Assembly (NCBI GenBank): GCA_913775725.1
Contig: CAJYNG010000022.1
Location: 212,997-276,996, forward strand
Source of the DNA: an uncultured Stenotrophomonas sp.
GTDB taxonomy: Bacteria; Pseudomonadota; Gammaproteobacteria; Xanthomonadales; Xanthomonadaceae
Length of the DNA: 64,000 nucleotides
Direction of reading: 5' to 3'
Below, piece after piece: positions 45,096 to 54,257 of this stretch (the stretch's first letter is position 1; every line of letters starts with the position of its first letter). The position numbers and the translations under genes are program-made. A model generated the notes under the pieces. That model did no database searches. It was given only the letters and a program-made list of their open reading frames with translations, and was not told where the DNA came from.

Positions 45096-46094
45096 ATGAC
45101 CATCACCGAAGACACCCGTCCCGCCCTGGGCCTGCCCCAGATCCAGTCGCTTGCTGCGGCCGACATGGCCGCCGTCGACGCCCTGATCCGGCGCCGCCTG
45201 TCCTCGGACGTCGTGCTGATCAACCAGATCGCCGACCACATCATTTCCGCCGGCGGAAAGCGCCTGCGCCCGATGCTGGTGATGCTGGCCGGCCATGCGG
45301 TCGGCCAGGCCGGCCCGGATCACCACCAGCTGGCGGCGATCATCGAGTTCATCCACACCTCCACCCTGCTGCACGACGACGTGGTGGACGAATCCAGCCT
45401 GCGCCGTGGCCGCAGCACGGCCAATGCCCTGTGGGGCAACGCGCCCAGCGTGCTGGTCGGCGACTTCCTGTACTCGCGCAGCTTCCAGCTGATGGTCGAG
45501 CTGGAGCGCATGTCGGTGATGCAGATCCTGGCCGATGCCACCAACCGCATCGCCGAGGGTGAAGTGCTGCAGCTGCTGCACGTGCACAACCCGGACACCG
45601 ATGAAGCCGCCTACCTGCGCGTGATCGAGCGCAAGACCGCGGTGCTGTTCGCCGCCGGTACCCGCCTGGGCGCACTGGCCAGCGGCGTGGATGAAGCGAC
45701 CCAGCAGGCCCTGTTCGACTACGGCATGCACCTGGGCTACGCGTTCCAGATCGCCGACGACGTGCTGGACTACTCGGCCAATGCCGAGGAACTGGGCAAG
45801 AACCTGGGTGACGACCTGGCCGAAGGCAAGGCGACGCTGCCGCTGATCCACGCGATGGCGCACTCCGACGACGCCACCCGTGAGCGCCTGCGCACCATCG
45901 TGCAGGACGGCGACGCCTCGGCGATGCCAGAAGTGCTGGCTGCGATCCGCGCTACCGGCGGCCTGGAGTACAGCCGCGCGCGCGCCGAGGAATATGCCGA
46001 AGCTGCCGAGCGCGCGCTCGATGGCCTGGGCGACAACGATGCGGTCGCCGCCCTGCGCGGCCTGGCCCGCTACGCGGTGCAGCGCTCGCATTGA
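45096..46094 (+). CDS. ispB: Octaprenyl diphosphate synthase
   Basis: A 332-aa trans-prenyltransferase that makes the octaprenyl side chain of ubiquinone by adding isopentenyl units to a farnesyl primer. It has both Asp-rich motifs: LLHDDVVDESSLRRGR (first DDxxD) and AFQIADDVLDYSANAEELGKNLGDDLAEGK (second), plus the early GGKRLRPMLV. Length and motif placement fit IspB rather than IspA. The chain length is inferred from the family. Cytoplasmic, single gene. Confidence 0.92.
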   Translation: MTITEDTRPALGLPQIQSLAAADMAAVDALIRRRLSSDVVLINQIADHIISAGGKRLRPMLVMLAGHAVGQAGPDHHQLAAIIEFIHTSTLLHDDVVDESSLRRGRSTANALWGNAPSVLVGDFLYSRSFQLMVELERMSVMQILADATNRIAEGEVLQLLHVHNPDTDEAAYLRVIERKTAVLFAAGTRLGALASGVDEATQQALFDYGMHLGYAFQIADDVLDYSANAEELGKNLGDDLAEGKATLPLIHAMAHSDDATRERLRTIVQDGDASAMPEVLAAIRATGGLEYSRARAEEYAEAAERALDGLGDNDAVAALRGLARYAVQRSH

Positions 46095-46105
46095 TCGGTG
46101 AAGGC

Positions 46106-46199
46106 GTGCCGACCAAGGTCGGCACCTACCGCGGCTGTGGGTGGATGCCGACCGTTGGTCGGCACTGGAACATGGGTGGGTGCCGATCTTGGTCGGCAC
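46106..46199. repeat. Three short inverted repeats after ispB
   Basis: Three hairpins with the same core: GTGCCGACCAAGGTCGGCAC at 46106-46125, TGCCGACCGTTGGTCGGCA at 46146-46164 and TGCCGATCTTGGTCGGCA at 46181-46198. They sit in the tail-to-tail region between ispB and the dienelactone hydrolase. REP-like; no T-run. Confidence 0.75.
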
Positions 46200-46207
46200 G
46201 CCTTTGC

Positions 46208-46993
46208 TTACCGGAACCGCTCCTCGAAGAACTCATCCAGCGCCTTCCACGCGCGCTTGGCCGCCCGTTCGTTGTACTGGCAGCCCGGCGGGCTGTTGGC
46301 ATCGCGCTCGGCGAAGCAGTGCACCGCCCCGCTGTAGTTGGTGAACTCCCAGTCGACCTTGGCGGCGTTCATTTCGGTCTGGAAACCGGCGATGTCCTCG
46401 GCGGTCACGCTCTTGTCGTCGGCGCCGTTGAGCACCAGCACCGACGGGTGGCCGCCACCGGCCTGTGCCGGCAGCGGCGAGCTCAGCCCGCCGTGCAGGC
46501 TGACCACCCCGGCCAGCGGCGCACCGGCACGGGCCAGTTCCAGCACGGTGGTAACGCCGAAGCAGAAGCCCACCGCACCGATCCGGCCAGCATCCAGCGG
46601 CACCTTGCCGGCCTGCGCCTTGAGCACGTTCACCGCCTCCAGCGCGCGTGCGCGCAGCAGCGGCCGGTCATTGCGCAGCTTGGTCGCCACCGGCCCGGCC
46701 TCGGCATCGGTCTTCGGTCGCACGCCCTTGCCGTACACGTCGGCCACCAGCACCACGTAATCATCGCCGGCCAGCTGCTTGGCCTTCTCGATGGCCGATT
46801 CGTTCACACCCTTCCAGTTCGGCACCATCACCAGGCCCGGGCGCTTGTCGTTGTCGCCGTCGTCATAGACCAGCACGCCACTGAAAGTCGTGCCCTGGTG
46901 TTTCCACTCCACCGGCTGCGTCTTCATCGCCGCCCACGCCGGCATCGTCGCCAGCCCCAGCATCATCGCCACACCGCATCGCCAACGATTCAT
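46208..46993 (-). CDS. Exported dienelactone hydrolase-family protein
   Basis: A 261-aa alpha/beta hydrolase with signal peptide (CGVAMMLGLATMPAWA). The family nucleophile motif GFCFGV (Cys in the G-x-C-x-G elbow), VVSLHGGLS, the Asp region VLNGADDKSV and His near NYSGAVHCFA are present. Such proteins hydrolyse esters or lactones; the substrate is unknown, and dienelactone itself is unlikely outside aromatic degradation clusters. The start at 46991-46993 has GGAGCAGG upstream. Confidence 0.85.
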   Translation of the reverse strand: MNRWRCGVAMMLGLATMPAWAAMKTQPVEWKHQGTTFSGVLVYDDGDNDKRPGLVMVPNWKGVNESAIEKAKQLAGDDYVVLVADVYGKGVRPKTDAEAGPVATKLRNDRPLLRARALEAVNVLKAQAGKVPLDAGRIGAVGFCFGVTTVLELARAGAPLAGVVSLHGGLSSPLPAQAGGGHPSVLVLNGADDKSVTAEDIAGFQTEMNAAKVDWEFTNYSGAVHCFAERDANSPPGCQYNERAAKRAWKALDEFFEERFR

Positions 46994-47009
46994 GCGCCTG
47001 CTCCGCAAG

Positions 47010-47122
47010 AAAAAGGGGACGGAGGGGATTAAGCCGTATTCGCCCCTCCCGCGTCGCATTCTGCATTGGCGACGTGACGCAGGTGTGGTTGGATACGACT
47101 TAATCCCCTCCGTCCCCTTTTT
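47010..47122. repeat. Long inverted repeat element with 30-bp arms
   Basis: Left arm 47010-47039 and right arm 47093-47122 match over 30 bases with one mismatch, both containing GGGGACGGAGGGGATTAAG. The 53-base middle is not coding. It resembles a MITE or RAYT-related element of Xanthomonadaceae. Its right end is only three bases before the ATG of the next gene, leaving it no Shine-Dalgarno site. Confidence 0.7.
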
Positions 47123-47125
47123 TGC

Positions 47126-47719
47126 ATGAACCTTGTTGACCGCTTCCTGTCTGGACTGATTCCGCGCTTGCCTGCCGACGATGCCCCGCAGTGGGCCTAC
47201 GTGCAGGGCGCCAGCGCCGAAGACCTGCTGCGCCTGCGCGCGCAGTGGCCACAGGTGCCGGACAGCCTGGTGGCGCTGTTGTCGCGCGTGGATGGCACGC
47301 ACTTCCGCGAGTACCCCGGTGGCGAGGTCTGCGTGCTGATGCTGGGCTCGGACGTCGAGGACGGCGGCTACCCGTACTACCTGCGCTCGGTGGCGCAGAT
47401 CTTCGAGGACCAGCAGCAGTGGGACGACAGCATCCGTTCCATCTACGAGGAATGGCTGGATGACGAACCTGAGATCCTCGGCGACGGCATCGACGCCGAC
47501 CTGCCGATGAACCGCCGCCTGTGCTTCTCGCACTGCATGAACAATGGCGGCACCTCGATGCTGTACCTGGATTTCGATCCGGCGCCGGGTGGCACCGTTG
47601 GCCAGGTAGTGCGCTATTTGCACGATCCGGACAGCTACGCGGTGATCGCACCGAGCTTCGATGCGTATCTGCAGCAATTGATCGACGGCAACTACGCGTT
47701 CATCGACGAGGAACAGTAA
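47126..47719 (+). CDS. SMI1/KNR4-family protein
   Basis: A 197-aa acidic protein. LRLRAQWPQVPDSLVALLSRVDGTHF is the core of the SMI1/KNR4 (SUKH) fold, and DSYAVIAPSFDAYLQQLI follows near the end. SUKH proteins are often immunity proteins to contact-dependent toxins but also occur as isolated genes. No toxin gene is adjacent, so an immunity role is unsupported here. There is no ribosome-binding site because an inverted repeat abuts the start, so the real start may be internal or the message leaderless. Confidence 0.75.
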   Translation: MNLVDRFLSGLIPRLPADDAPQWAYVQGASAEDLLRLRAQWPQVPDSLVALLSRVDGTHFREYPGGEVCVLMLGSDVEDGGYPYYLRSVAQIFEDQQQWDDSIRSIYEEWLDDEPEILGDGIDADLPMNRRLCFSHCMNNGGTSMLYLDFDPAPGGTVGQVVRYLHDPDSYAVIAPSFDAYLQQLIDGNYAFIDEEQ

Positions 47720-47720
47720 A

Positions 47721-47776
47721 TCCACGCCATGCGTGGATGAATGTCTCCGTAGGTTGCCGGCCAGCGGCCGGCACTA
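47721..47776. repeat. Two small hairpins, REP-like
   Basis: TCCACGC-CAT-GCGTGGA at 47721-47737 and the GTAG unit GTAGGTTGCCGGCCAGCGG continuing to ACTAC at 47776. The first is the same family as the hairpin inside the gene at 517-1008. Confidence 0.65.
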
Positions 47777-47779
47777 CCC

Positions 47780-49189
47780 TCAGGCGATGCCCAACCCCGG
47801 AATCGCGCTGATGCTGTCCGGATCAAACCCGGCCAGTTCGGCGAAGTGGCGGCCACGCGCCACGTAATCGCGGTAAGCACCAAAGCTCGGCGCCCCCGGC
47901 GACAGCAGCACCACCCCGCCCTGCGCGCCCAGCGCGGCACGTGCCAGCGCCATCGCCTCCGGCAGATCACCGGCAGCATGCAGGCCGAAGCGGCCGGCGT
48001 CGGCCAACGGCTGCAGCATCGCGTGGATGCGCGGGCCGTTGCTGCCCATGGTCACGATCTCCACCGGCGGCACATCGTGCGTCATGTGCTGCATGAAGTC
48101 GGTCCAGTCCAGACCACGGTCATGCCCGCCCACCAGCAGCGCGATGCGCTGCCCGGCGAAACACTCCAGCGCGGCCAGGCTGGCATGCGGCGTGGTGCTG
48201 ATCGAATCGTTGACGTAGGTCAGGCCATCGACCACGCCGATGCGCTGCAGGCGGTTCGGCAACGGACGGAAATCCTGCACCGCCGGTGCCAGCGCCACCG
48301 CGTCCAGTCCCAGTGCTTCCAGTGCAGCCAGCACCGCGCACAGGTTGCTGCGGTTGTGGCGCCCCGGCAGCGGCGTGTTACGGGTATCGAACACGGCCCA
48401 CTCACCGCGATGCACGATGTCTTCGCGCATGTGCCAGCCCTGCGGCTGGTTGAACCAGACCACCTCGCTGTCAGGTAACGACAGCGCGGCCAGATGCGGA
48501 TCGGCGGCGTTGAGCACGGCGATGCGCGGCGCAGCACCGGTCACCAGCCGCAGTTTGTCGTCGATGTAGCGCTGCTCGCTACCGTGCCAGTCCAGGTGTT
48601 CCGGGAACAGGTTCAGCACCACCGCCACCTGCGGGCGGGCGCCACTGCGTGCCACCTCACCGGTCTGGTAGCTGGACAGTTCCACCGCCCAGTACTCGGG
48701 CGCGGGCTGCGGATCCAGCACTTCCAGCAGCGGCAGGCCGATATTGCCGACCAGGCCGGTACGGTGGCCGGAAGCGCGCAGCAGGTGCGCGACCAGCGCG
48801 GTGGTGGTGCTCTTGCCCTTGGTGCCGGTCACGCACACGGTGTCGTGCACGATGCCATCGTCGGCCGCGTGTTCGGCGAACCACAGCGCTGTGCCACCGA
48901 TAAAGGTGGTGCCCTGCCCTGCGGCAGCCAGCGCGATCGGCTGATAAGGACTGATGCCGGGCGATTTGATCACCACGTCGAACGCGGCCAGCGCTTCAGC
49001 AGAAGGCTCGCCACGCACGTCCAGCGCGCCCTGCGTTTCCGCGCGTGCGGCCTCCGCTTCGGCCGCCGGGCAGAACAGGCTCAGCGGCAGCGTGGGCAGG
49101 CGCTCACGCAGCACCGCAAACGCGGCGCGGCCCTCACGGCCCCAGCCCCACAGCGCAACGCGCTTTCCTTCAAGCTTCGAAATCTTCAC
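47780..49189 (-). CDS. murD2: UDP-MurNAc-L-Ala--L-Glu ligase MurD2
   Basis: A 469-aa Mur ligase of the MurD type starting with GTG at 49187-49189 ([10 protein letters not shown]). The N-terminal Rossmann start is [13 protein letters not shown], and the ATP site is [10 protein letters not shown] at 121-130. The substrate-binding and C-terminal regions follow ([45 protein letters not shown]). In Xanthomonads MurD2 attaches L-Glu, not D-Glu, to UDP-MurNAc-L-Ala, and MurL epimerises the product. The two genes are adjacent and overlap by 20 bases here, which supports the MurD2 rather than standard MurD call. Cytoplasmic. Confidence 0.88.
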   Translation of the reverse strand: MKISKLEGKRVALWGWGREGRAAFAVLRERLPTLPLSLFCPAAEAEAARAETQGALDVRGEPSAEALAAFDVVIKSPGISPYQPIALAAAGQGTTFIGGTALWFAEHAADDGIVHDTVCVTGTKGKSTTTALVAHLLRASGHRTGLVGNIGLPLLEVLDPQPAPEYWAVELSSYQTGEVARSGARPQVAVVLNLFPEHLDWHGSEQRYIDDKLRLVTGAAPRIAVLNAADPHLAALSLPDSEVVWFNQPQGWHMREDIVHRGEWAVFDTRNTPLPGRHNRSNLCAVLAALEALGLDAVALAPAVQDFRPLPNRLQRIGVVDGLTYVNDSISTTPHASLAALECFAGQRIALLVGGHDRGLDWTDFMQHMTHDVPPVEIVTMGSNGPRIHAMLQPLADAGRFGLHAAGDLPEAMALARAALGAQGGVVLLSPGAPSFGAYRDYVARGRHFAELAGFDPDSISAIPGLGIA

Positions 49190-50522
49190 GCACCCGTTCC
49201 CACAGCGCAGCCGGAACGCGGTGCTCGCCCTGCAGCTGCAGCAGCGGCGCCAGTTCCAGTTCGGCGGCATCCAGCTGCGGCTGGATCTCGTTGCAGAAGC
49301 GCTTCACCAGCACGTCTTCCTTCCACTCCGGGCGCTGCGCCAGGGTCGCCATCGCTGCACGCGATTCGCGGCCTTCGCCCACGCACTCGAATGGCTTGTG
49401 GTCCTGGAATTCCAGCAGCGCGTCGAAGCCACCGGCCTGTTCGGCATCGTCCAGCAGATTGCGGCCGAAGATGCGCACCAGGCGCGTCTTCGGCATGAAC
49501 GGGGCCAGCGCCAGGAACACGAAGTGGCACTTCGGGCAGACGCCGCACCAACGGTTCACCGGGCGCTCGCCCAGGATGTGGAAATTGCGGTTGCAGCTGG
49601 AGAAATGCGCGTCGTAGAAATCGGTCTTGGCGAACTGGCGGGCCACCGCCAGCTCGGACATCGGGCGCAGCAGCGAGTAGTAGTGCAGGTCCGCCGCCAC
49701 GTGCGCCTGCACGTGGCTGCCGAACGCCTGCTCGAACGCCCAGCCCTTGGACCACTGGTGGTTCACTTCGCCGGTGCCCGGAATCTGGCTACCGTAACTG
49801 GCCGAACGCTCATTGGAGAACACCACCTGGTCCACGCCCTGCAGCAGCGCGGCCAGCACCATGATCGCCGAGTTCACCGCGGTGACCGGGATATGGCCGT
49901 TCCAGGCGCCCTGGCGGTTGAGCTCGAACAGTTCCGGCGCCAGCGCACGTCCCAGGTTCAACGTCGGCAGTCCGGTACGCTCGGCACAGGCGCGGATCAG
50001 CTGCGAACCACCAATCCAGGTCACCGTTTCGTCCACGCCGGCACGGCGCAGCGCTTCGATGCTGACCAGCGAATCCTTGCCGCCGCCGATCGCTACCAGC
50101 GCGTGTCGCTGCAGGCCCAGCACCGGCGCCTGCACCGCTTCGCCCTGCACCGGCAGGCGGAAGCGCCCGCGCAGGTTCAGACCGTTGCGGTAGGCAAATT
50201 CGCCCAGGCCGTTGAGGTAGACCGTCTCCACCAGCGCCGCGGTATCGGCATCGACGGCGTAGCTGTCGATGCTGACCGTCTCCGGCACGCCCGCCTTGTA
50301 GTAGCTGACACCGGCGATCAGGTGCAGCAGCTGCAGCGCGCGCTGCACGGCGGCAGTACGCGCCTCGTCCAGCACGAACGGGGCGCCCGGCACGGTGATG
50401 GTTTCCACCATCTCCGGGCCGTCATCAAAGGCATAGACCAGCTTGGCCACGCCGGTCTCCGCGGCGAATTCGCAGCGGACGAAGCGGAAGCGGGAAACCT
50501 GGTGTTTGTCGAAAGCAGTCAT
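49170..50522 (-). CDS. murL: UDP-MurNAc-L-Ala-L-Glu epimerase MurL
   Basis: A 450-aa cytoplasmic protein, [19 protein letters not shown] at the start. The middle has [21 protein letters not shown], an ATP-pyrophosphatase-like P-loop (GGGKDS), and the C-terminal half has a four-Cys zinc-like cluster region ([23 protein letters not shown]). MurL converts the L-Glu of UDP-MurNAc-L-Ala-L-Glu to D-Glu in an ATP-dependent way, replacing MurI plus MurD. Adjacent to murD2 in an overlapping operon. Identified from family resemblance and context rather than a search. Confidence 0.86.
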   Translation of the reverse strand: MTAFDKHQVSRFRFVRCEFAAETGVAKLVYAFDDGPEMVETITVPGAPFVLDEARTAAVQRALQLLHLIAGVSYYKAGVPETVSIDSYAVDADTAALVETVYLNGLGEFAYRNGLNLRGRFRLPVQGEAVQAPVLGLQRHALVAIGGGKDSLVSIEALRRAGVDETVTWIGGSQLIRACAERTGLPTLNLGRALAPELFELNRQGAWNGHIPVTAVNSAIMVLAALLQGVDQVVFSNERSASYGSQIPGTGEVNHQWSKGWAFEQAFGSHVQAHVAADLHYYSLLRPMSELAVARQFAKTDFYDAHFSSCNRNFHILGERPVNRWCGVCPKCHFVFLALAPFMPKTRLVRIFGRNLLDDAEQAGGFDALLEFQDHKPFECVGEGRESRAAMATLAQRPEWKEDVLVKRFCNEIQPQLDAAELELAPLLQLQGEHRVPAALWERVREDFEA

Positions 50523-50598
50523 GGTGTATCCGGTCAGGCACGGGCCCGCGCGAGGGCGCGGGGCGTGTCGGTGGGCGGGTGCAGGGCGCGCGCGGCGA

Positions 50599-53193
50599 TC
50601 ATTCGATCACGTCTTCGCGCGGCAGCATCCGCTGGTTGTAGGTGTTGGCCATCGAATAGCCGTAGGCGCCGCCATCGGCGATCAGCATCACGTCGTCCGG
50701 CGCGGTCGACACCGGCAGCTTGCGGCGCTTGCCGAGCACGTCGCTGGATTCGCAGATCGGACCGACCACATCGAACGCCGCCTCGGCATACCCACCCTGG
50801 CGGCTGAGGTTCTCGATGTCGTGCCAGGCGTCGTACAGGGCCGGACGCATCAGTGCGTTCATGCCGGCATCCAGGCCGACGCGGCGCACGCCCTCCTTTT
50901 CCACCACCTGGGTGACATGGGTCAGCAGCACACCGGACTCGGCCACCAGGTAGCGGCCCGGCTCGATCGCCAGCCGGAACGCCGGGTGCAGCGCCTTGAC
51001 CTCGGCCAGGCCCTCGGCCCAGGCGTCCAGGTCGAACGGCTCATCCTCGGCGGAATACGGAATCGGCAGGCCGCCACCGATGTCGATGGTGTGCACGCTG
51101 CCGATGCGGCGGGCGAAACCGGCCAGTTCATCGCACATCAGGCGCCAGTGCTGCGCGGTCTCCACACCGCTGCCGAGGTGCGCATGCAGGCCGACCACGC
51201 GGCTGCCCAGATCGGTGGCCGCGCGTACGAACTCATCGACGCGGGCGATCGGCAGGCCGAACTTGGAGTCCTTGCCGCCGGTACGGACCTTGGCATGGTG
51301 GCCTTCGCCACGGCCGAGATCGACGCGCAGCCACAGCTCACGGTTGCGGAACAGGTCCGGCCAGCGCTGCAGTGCTTCGACGTTGTCGACGGTAACGGTC
51401 ACGCCCAGCGCGAATGCTGCCTCGTACTCGCTGCGCGGGCAGAAGCTGGGGGTGAACAGCACGCGCTTGGGCGACAGTTCCGGCAGGTGCTGGAACACGT
51501 GCTTCAGCTCGCCATGCGACACGCACTCCAGGCCGAAGCCTTCGGCTTCCAGCAGCTGCAGGATGGCCGGGTGGCTGTTGGCCTTGATCGCGTAGTAGCG
51601 CTGGTCGATCGGCTTGATCGCGGCCAGCGCGCGGGCGCGGGCGCGCACGGTCGGCAGGTGGTAGACGTAGCGCGGCGTACCGGCATCAGCCAGCTGCAAC
51701 AGGTGCGAACGCTGGCCCCGCCACCACGGCGTGCCACGTGGACGCACGGTGCCGGCGATCTCGCGCCAGCGCGGACCGAACACTTCGGTCTCTTCCACCG
51801 GCATCGCACCGCTGTCGATCAGCTCGGCATGCAGGATCGGCAGCAGGCCATCAGCATCGGCTTCGTCGATGACGAAGGTCAGGTTCAGGTCGTTGGACGA
51901 CTGCGAGATCATGTGCACGCGCTCGCGGCCGAAGGTGGCCCACACGTCCGACAGCTTGTGCAGCAGCGAACGCATGCCACGGCCAACCAGGGTGATCGCC
52001 GCGCACGGGACGATCACCTTCACCTTGCAGATCTGCGACAGGTCGGCCGACAGCGCGGCCAGCACATCGGTGTTGACCAGGTTCTCGGACGGGTCCAGCG
52101 ACACGGTGACGTTGGTCTCGGCCGAACCGATCAGGTCCACCGACAGGCCGTGCTTCTTGAACAGGTTGAACACATCGGCCAGGAAGCCGACCTGCTGCCA
52201 CATGCCGATGCCTTCCATCGACACCAGCACGATGCCGTTGCGGCGGCTGATCGCCTTTACGCCCGGCACCGGCGCAGCGCTGCCATCGATGCTGGTGCCC
52301 GGCAGTTCCGGGCGCTCGGTATCGAGGATGGCCATCGGCACGCCGGCATCGCGGCACGGCTTGATCGAGCGCGGGTGCAGCACCTTGGCGCCGGTGGTGG
52401 CGATTTCCTGCGCCTCGTAATAGTCCAGGCGTGTCAGCAGGCGCGCGTCCGGCACGTCCTTCGGGTTGGCGCTGAACATGCCCGGCACATCGGTCCAGAT
52501 TTCCACGCGGCTGGCGCCGAGCAGCGCACCGAAGTACGCCGCCGAGGTATCCGAGCCACCGCGGCCGAGGATGGCGGTGCCACCATCGGCATGCCGCGAG
52601 ATGAAGCCCTGGGTGATCAGCAGGCGGGTCGGCTGCGCGCGGAAGCGCTGCATCCACTCGGCATCGGCACGCCACTGGCAGTTCACCGACAGGCGCTGCG
52701 ACCAGTCGCTCTGGTTCGGCTGGGGCGGCATCGCATCCAGCCACTGGCGGGCATCCATCCAGCCCATGTCCAGGCCCGAGGCGTGCAGGTAGGCCGCGCC
52801 CAGGGTGGAGGACAACAGCTCGCCCTGGCCCAGCACTTCGGCCTGCCATTCCAGCGGACGGGTGGCCGCACGCGCGTCGTCGAGCAGGCCCTGCAGCGCC
52901 GCCAGGCGTTCGGCCAGCACCTCTCGGCCCAGGCCGAGCTCAACCAGGAAGGCCTCGTGGCGCTCGACCAGCGCCGCCATGCGATCGCGGCTGTCCGGCG
53001 CGCCATCGGCAATCGCAGTCAGTTCGTTGGTGACCCCGGACAGCGCCGACACCACCACCAGCACGCGCGAGCCGGTCTCTTCCGCACGTTTTTTCGCCAG
53101 CTTCCCGATCGTGTCCCAGCGATGACGACGCGACACCGAGGTGCCGCCGAACTTCAGTACGATCCAACGATCGACAAGGGGGGAAGCTGACAT
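50599..53193 (-). CDS. Bifunctional aspartate kinase / diaminopimelate decarboxylase
   Basis: An 864-aa fusion catalysing the first and last steps of lysine biosynthesis. Residues about 1-450 are the aspartokinase: IVLKFGGTSVSRRHRW, GRGGSDTSAAYFGALLGA and TTGAKVLHPRSIKPC, then tandem ACT-type regulatory regions (GIVLVSMEGIG; CAAITLVGRG). About 480-864 are the PLP-dependent decarboxylase, with RYYAIKANSHP (PLP Lys), LGSGVETAQHW, DIGGGLPIPY and GPICESSDVLG. The kinase yields aspartyl phosphate; the decarboxylase makes lysine from meso-DAP. This fusion is characteristic of Xanthomonadaceae. Upstream of murL by 76 bases, same strand. Confidence 0.94.
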   Translation of the reverse strand: MSASPLVDRWIVLKFGGTSVSRRHRWDTIGKLAKKRAEETGSRVLVVVSALSGVTNELTAIADGAPDSRDRMAALVERHEAFLVELGLGREVLAERLAALQGLLDDARAATRPLEWQAEVLGQGELLSSTLGAAYLHASGLDMGWMDARQWLDAMPPQPNQSDWSQRLSVNCQWRADAEWMQRFRAQPTRLLITQGFISRHADGGTAILGRGGSDTSAAYFGALLGASRVEIWTDVPGMFSANPKDVPDARLLTRLDYYEAQEIATTGAKVLHPRSIKPCRDAGVPMAILDTERPELPGTSIDGSAAPVPGVKAISRRNGIVLVSMEGIGMWQQVGFLADVFNLFKKHGLSVDLIGSAETNVTVSLDPSENLVNTDVLAALSADLSQICKVKVIVPCAAITLVGRGMRSLLHKLSDVWATFGRERVHMISQSSNDLNLTFVIDEADADGLLPILHAELIDSGAMPVEETEVFGPRWREIAGTVRPRGTPWWRGQRSHLLQLADAGTPRYVYHLPTVRARARALAAIKPIDQRYYAIKANSHPAILQLLEAEGFGLECVSHGELKHVFQHLPELSPKRVLFTPSFCPRSEYEAAFALGVTVTVDNVEALQRWPDLFRNRELWLRVDLGRGEGHHAKVRTGGKDSKFGLPIARVDEFVRAATDLGSRVVGLHAHLGSGVETAQHWRLMCDELAGFARRIGSVHTIDIGGGLPIPYSAEDEPFDLDAWAEGLAEVKALHPAFRLAIEPGRYLVAESGVLLTHVTQVVEKEGVRRVGLDAGMNALMRPALYDAWHDIENLSRQGGYAEAAFDVVGPICESSDVLGKRRKLPVSTAPDDVMLIADGGAYGYSMANTYNQRMLPREDVIE

Positions 53194-53268
53194 GGATTGG
53201 CTATGTAGAATGTGGGGAAGCCGCCCTCGGGGGCGGAACCTTTGATTCTAAGCGCAATATCCCCGTAG

Positions 53269-54144
53269 ATGGCCGTCCTCCGTTACCTGCAGCTCGATGT
53301 CTTCGCCCCCCGCCCCGGCACCGGCAACCCACTGGGCGTCATCCTGGACGCCGACGGGCTCTCCAGCGGCCAGATGCAGGCCCTGGCCGCCTGGCTGAAC
53401 CTGTCCGAGACGGTGTTCTTCCTGCGCCCCAACGCGCCGGGTGCCGACTACCACATCCGCATCTTCACCCCGACCCGCGAGCTGGCATTTGCCGGCCACC
53501 CCAGCGTCGGCGCCGCCTGGGCGGCGGTGACCTGCGGCCTGGCGCAACCGCGCGACGGCGCCCTGCTGCAACAATGCGCGGCGGGGTTGCTGCCGGTACG
53601 GGTGAGCGGTCCGGTCGAGGCACTGCAGATCCAGCTGGCCAGCCCGCCGGCGCGGCAACTGGACACCGGCGCGGACGCCGCGCCGAAGGAGCTGCTGGCG
53701 CTGGCTGCCAGCGGGCACGCGCCCGAACTGTGGGACAACGGTGCGCGCTGGTGGCTGCTGCCGCTGCGCGACGCCGCCGCCGTACGCGGGCTGGCACCGG
53801 ACATGGCGGCCCTGCGCGACTGGAGCCTGGCCACCGATGCTACCGGTCTGGCCGTGTTCGCCGACGAGGCCAGCGACGACCACACCCGCGTGGTGCGCGC
53901 CTTCTGCCCGGCTGATGCGGCCGCCGTGCCCGAGGATCCGGTGACCGGCAGCGCCAATGCGTTGATCGGCGCCTGGCTGCGGCAGCGCGATGCCCTGCCG
54001 GGCCGCGAGGGCCGCTACGTGGCCAGCCAGGGCCGCGAAGTCGGTCGCGACGGCCGCGTACAGGTCGAGGTTGACGCGCAGGGCACGGTGTGGATCGGCG
54101 GCCAGGTGCAGCCGGTCATCGACGGCCAGATCCGCTGGATGTAG
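53269..54144 (+). CDS. PhzF-family isomerase (first copy)
   Basis: A 291-aa PhzF/YddE-type protein. Family pattern: LQLDVFAPRPGTGNPLGVILDA at the start, LNLSETVFF with the catalytic Glu, FAGHPSVGAAWA, and late EDPVTGSANALIGAWL. PhzF proteins isomerise small acidic compounds; most genomic members have unknown substrates. Its stop codon TAG is part of a GTAG repeat. The paralogue 113 bases downstream shares the same layout, so this is a tandem duplication. Confidence 0.9.
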   Translation: MAVLRYLQLDVFAPRPGTGNPLGVILDADGLSSGQMQALAAWLNLSETVFFLRPNAPGADYHIRIFTPTRELAFAGHPSVGAAWAAVTCGLAQPRDGALLQQCAAGLLPVRVSGPVEALQIQLASPPARQLDTGADAAPKELLALAASGHAPELWDNGARWWLLPLRDAAAVRGLAPDMAALRDWSLATDATGLAVFADEASDDHTRVVRAFCPADAAAVPEDPVTGSANALIGAWLRQRDALPGREGRYVASQGREVGRDGRVQVEVDAQGTVWIGGQVQPVIDGQIRWM

Positions 54145-54210
54145 CGCCGAGCCCACGCTCGGCTGCTTCTTCTCACACCCCAACACAGCCGAGCATGGGC
54201 TCGACGCTAC
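54141..54210. repeat. GTAG-type repeat pair overlapping a stop codon
   Basis: GTAGCGCCGAGCCCACGCTCGGC and the inverse unit CCGAGCATGGGCTCGACGCTAC. The TAG of GTAG (54142-54144) is the stop of the first PhzF gene. Confidence 0.85.
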
Positions 54211-54257
54211 ATCGGCGCGTTAAGCTGCGCGCCACCTGATCCTGGAGTTTCTTCCCG

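Noticed and set aside
46106-46199. CRISPR-like array after ispB
   Set aside because: Three hairpins with unequal spacing and differing cores, no constant repeat and no cas genes; they are REP-like elements.
47126-47719. Immunity protein of a contact-dependent toxin system
   Set aside because: SMI1/KNR4 folds can be immunity proteins, but there is no toxin, Rhs or T6SS/T5SS gene next to it.
50443-53190. Long plus-strand open frame opposite the aspartate kinase/DAP decarboxylase gene
   Set aside because: Antisense of a well-supported fusion gene; composition is typical of a shadow frame.
53194-53268. Lysine riboswitch or attenuator before the aspartate kinase fusion
   Set aside because: Only 75 bases and a single short GC hairpin are present. 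That is far too small for a lysine riboswitch, and no leader peptide with Lys codons is seen.
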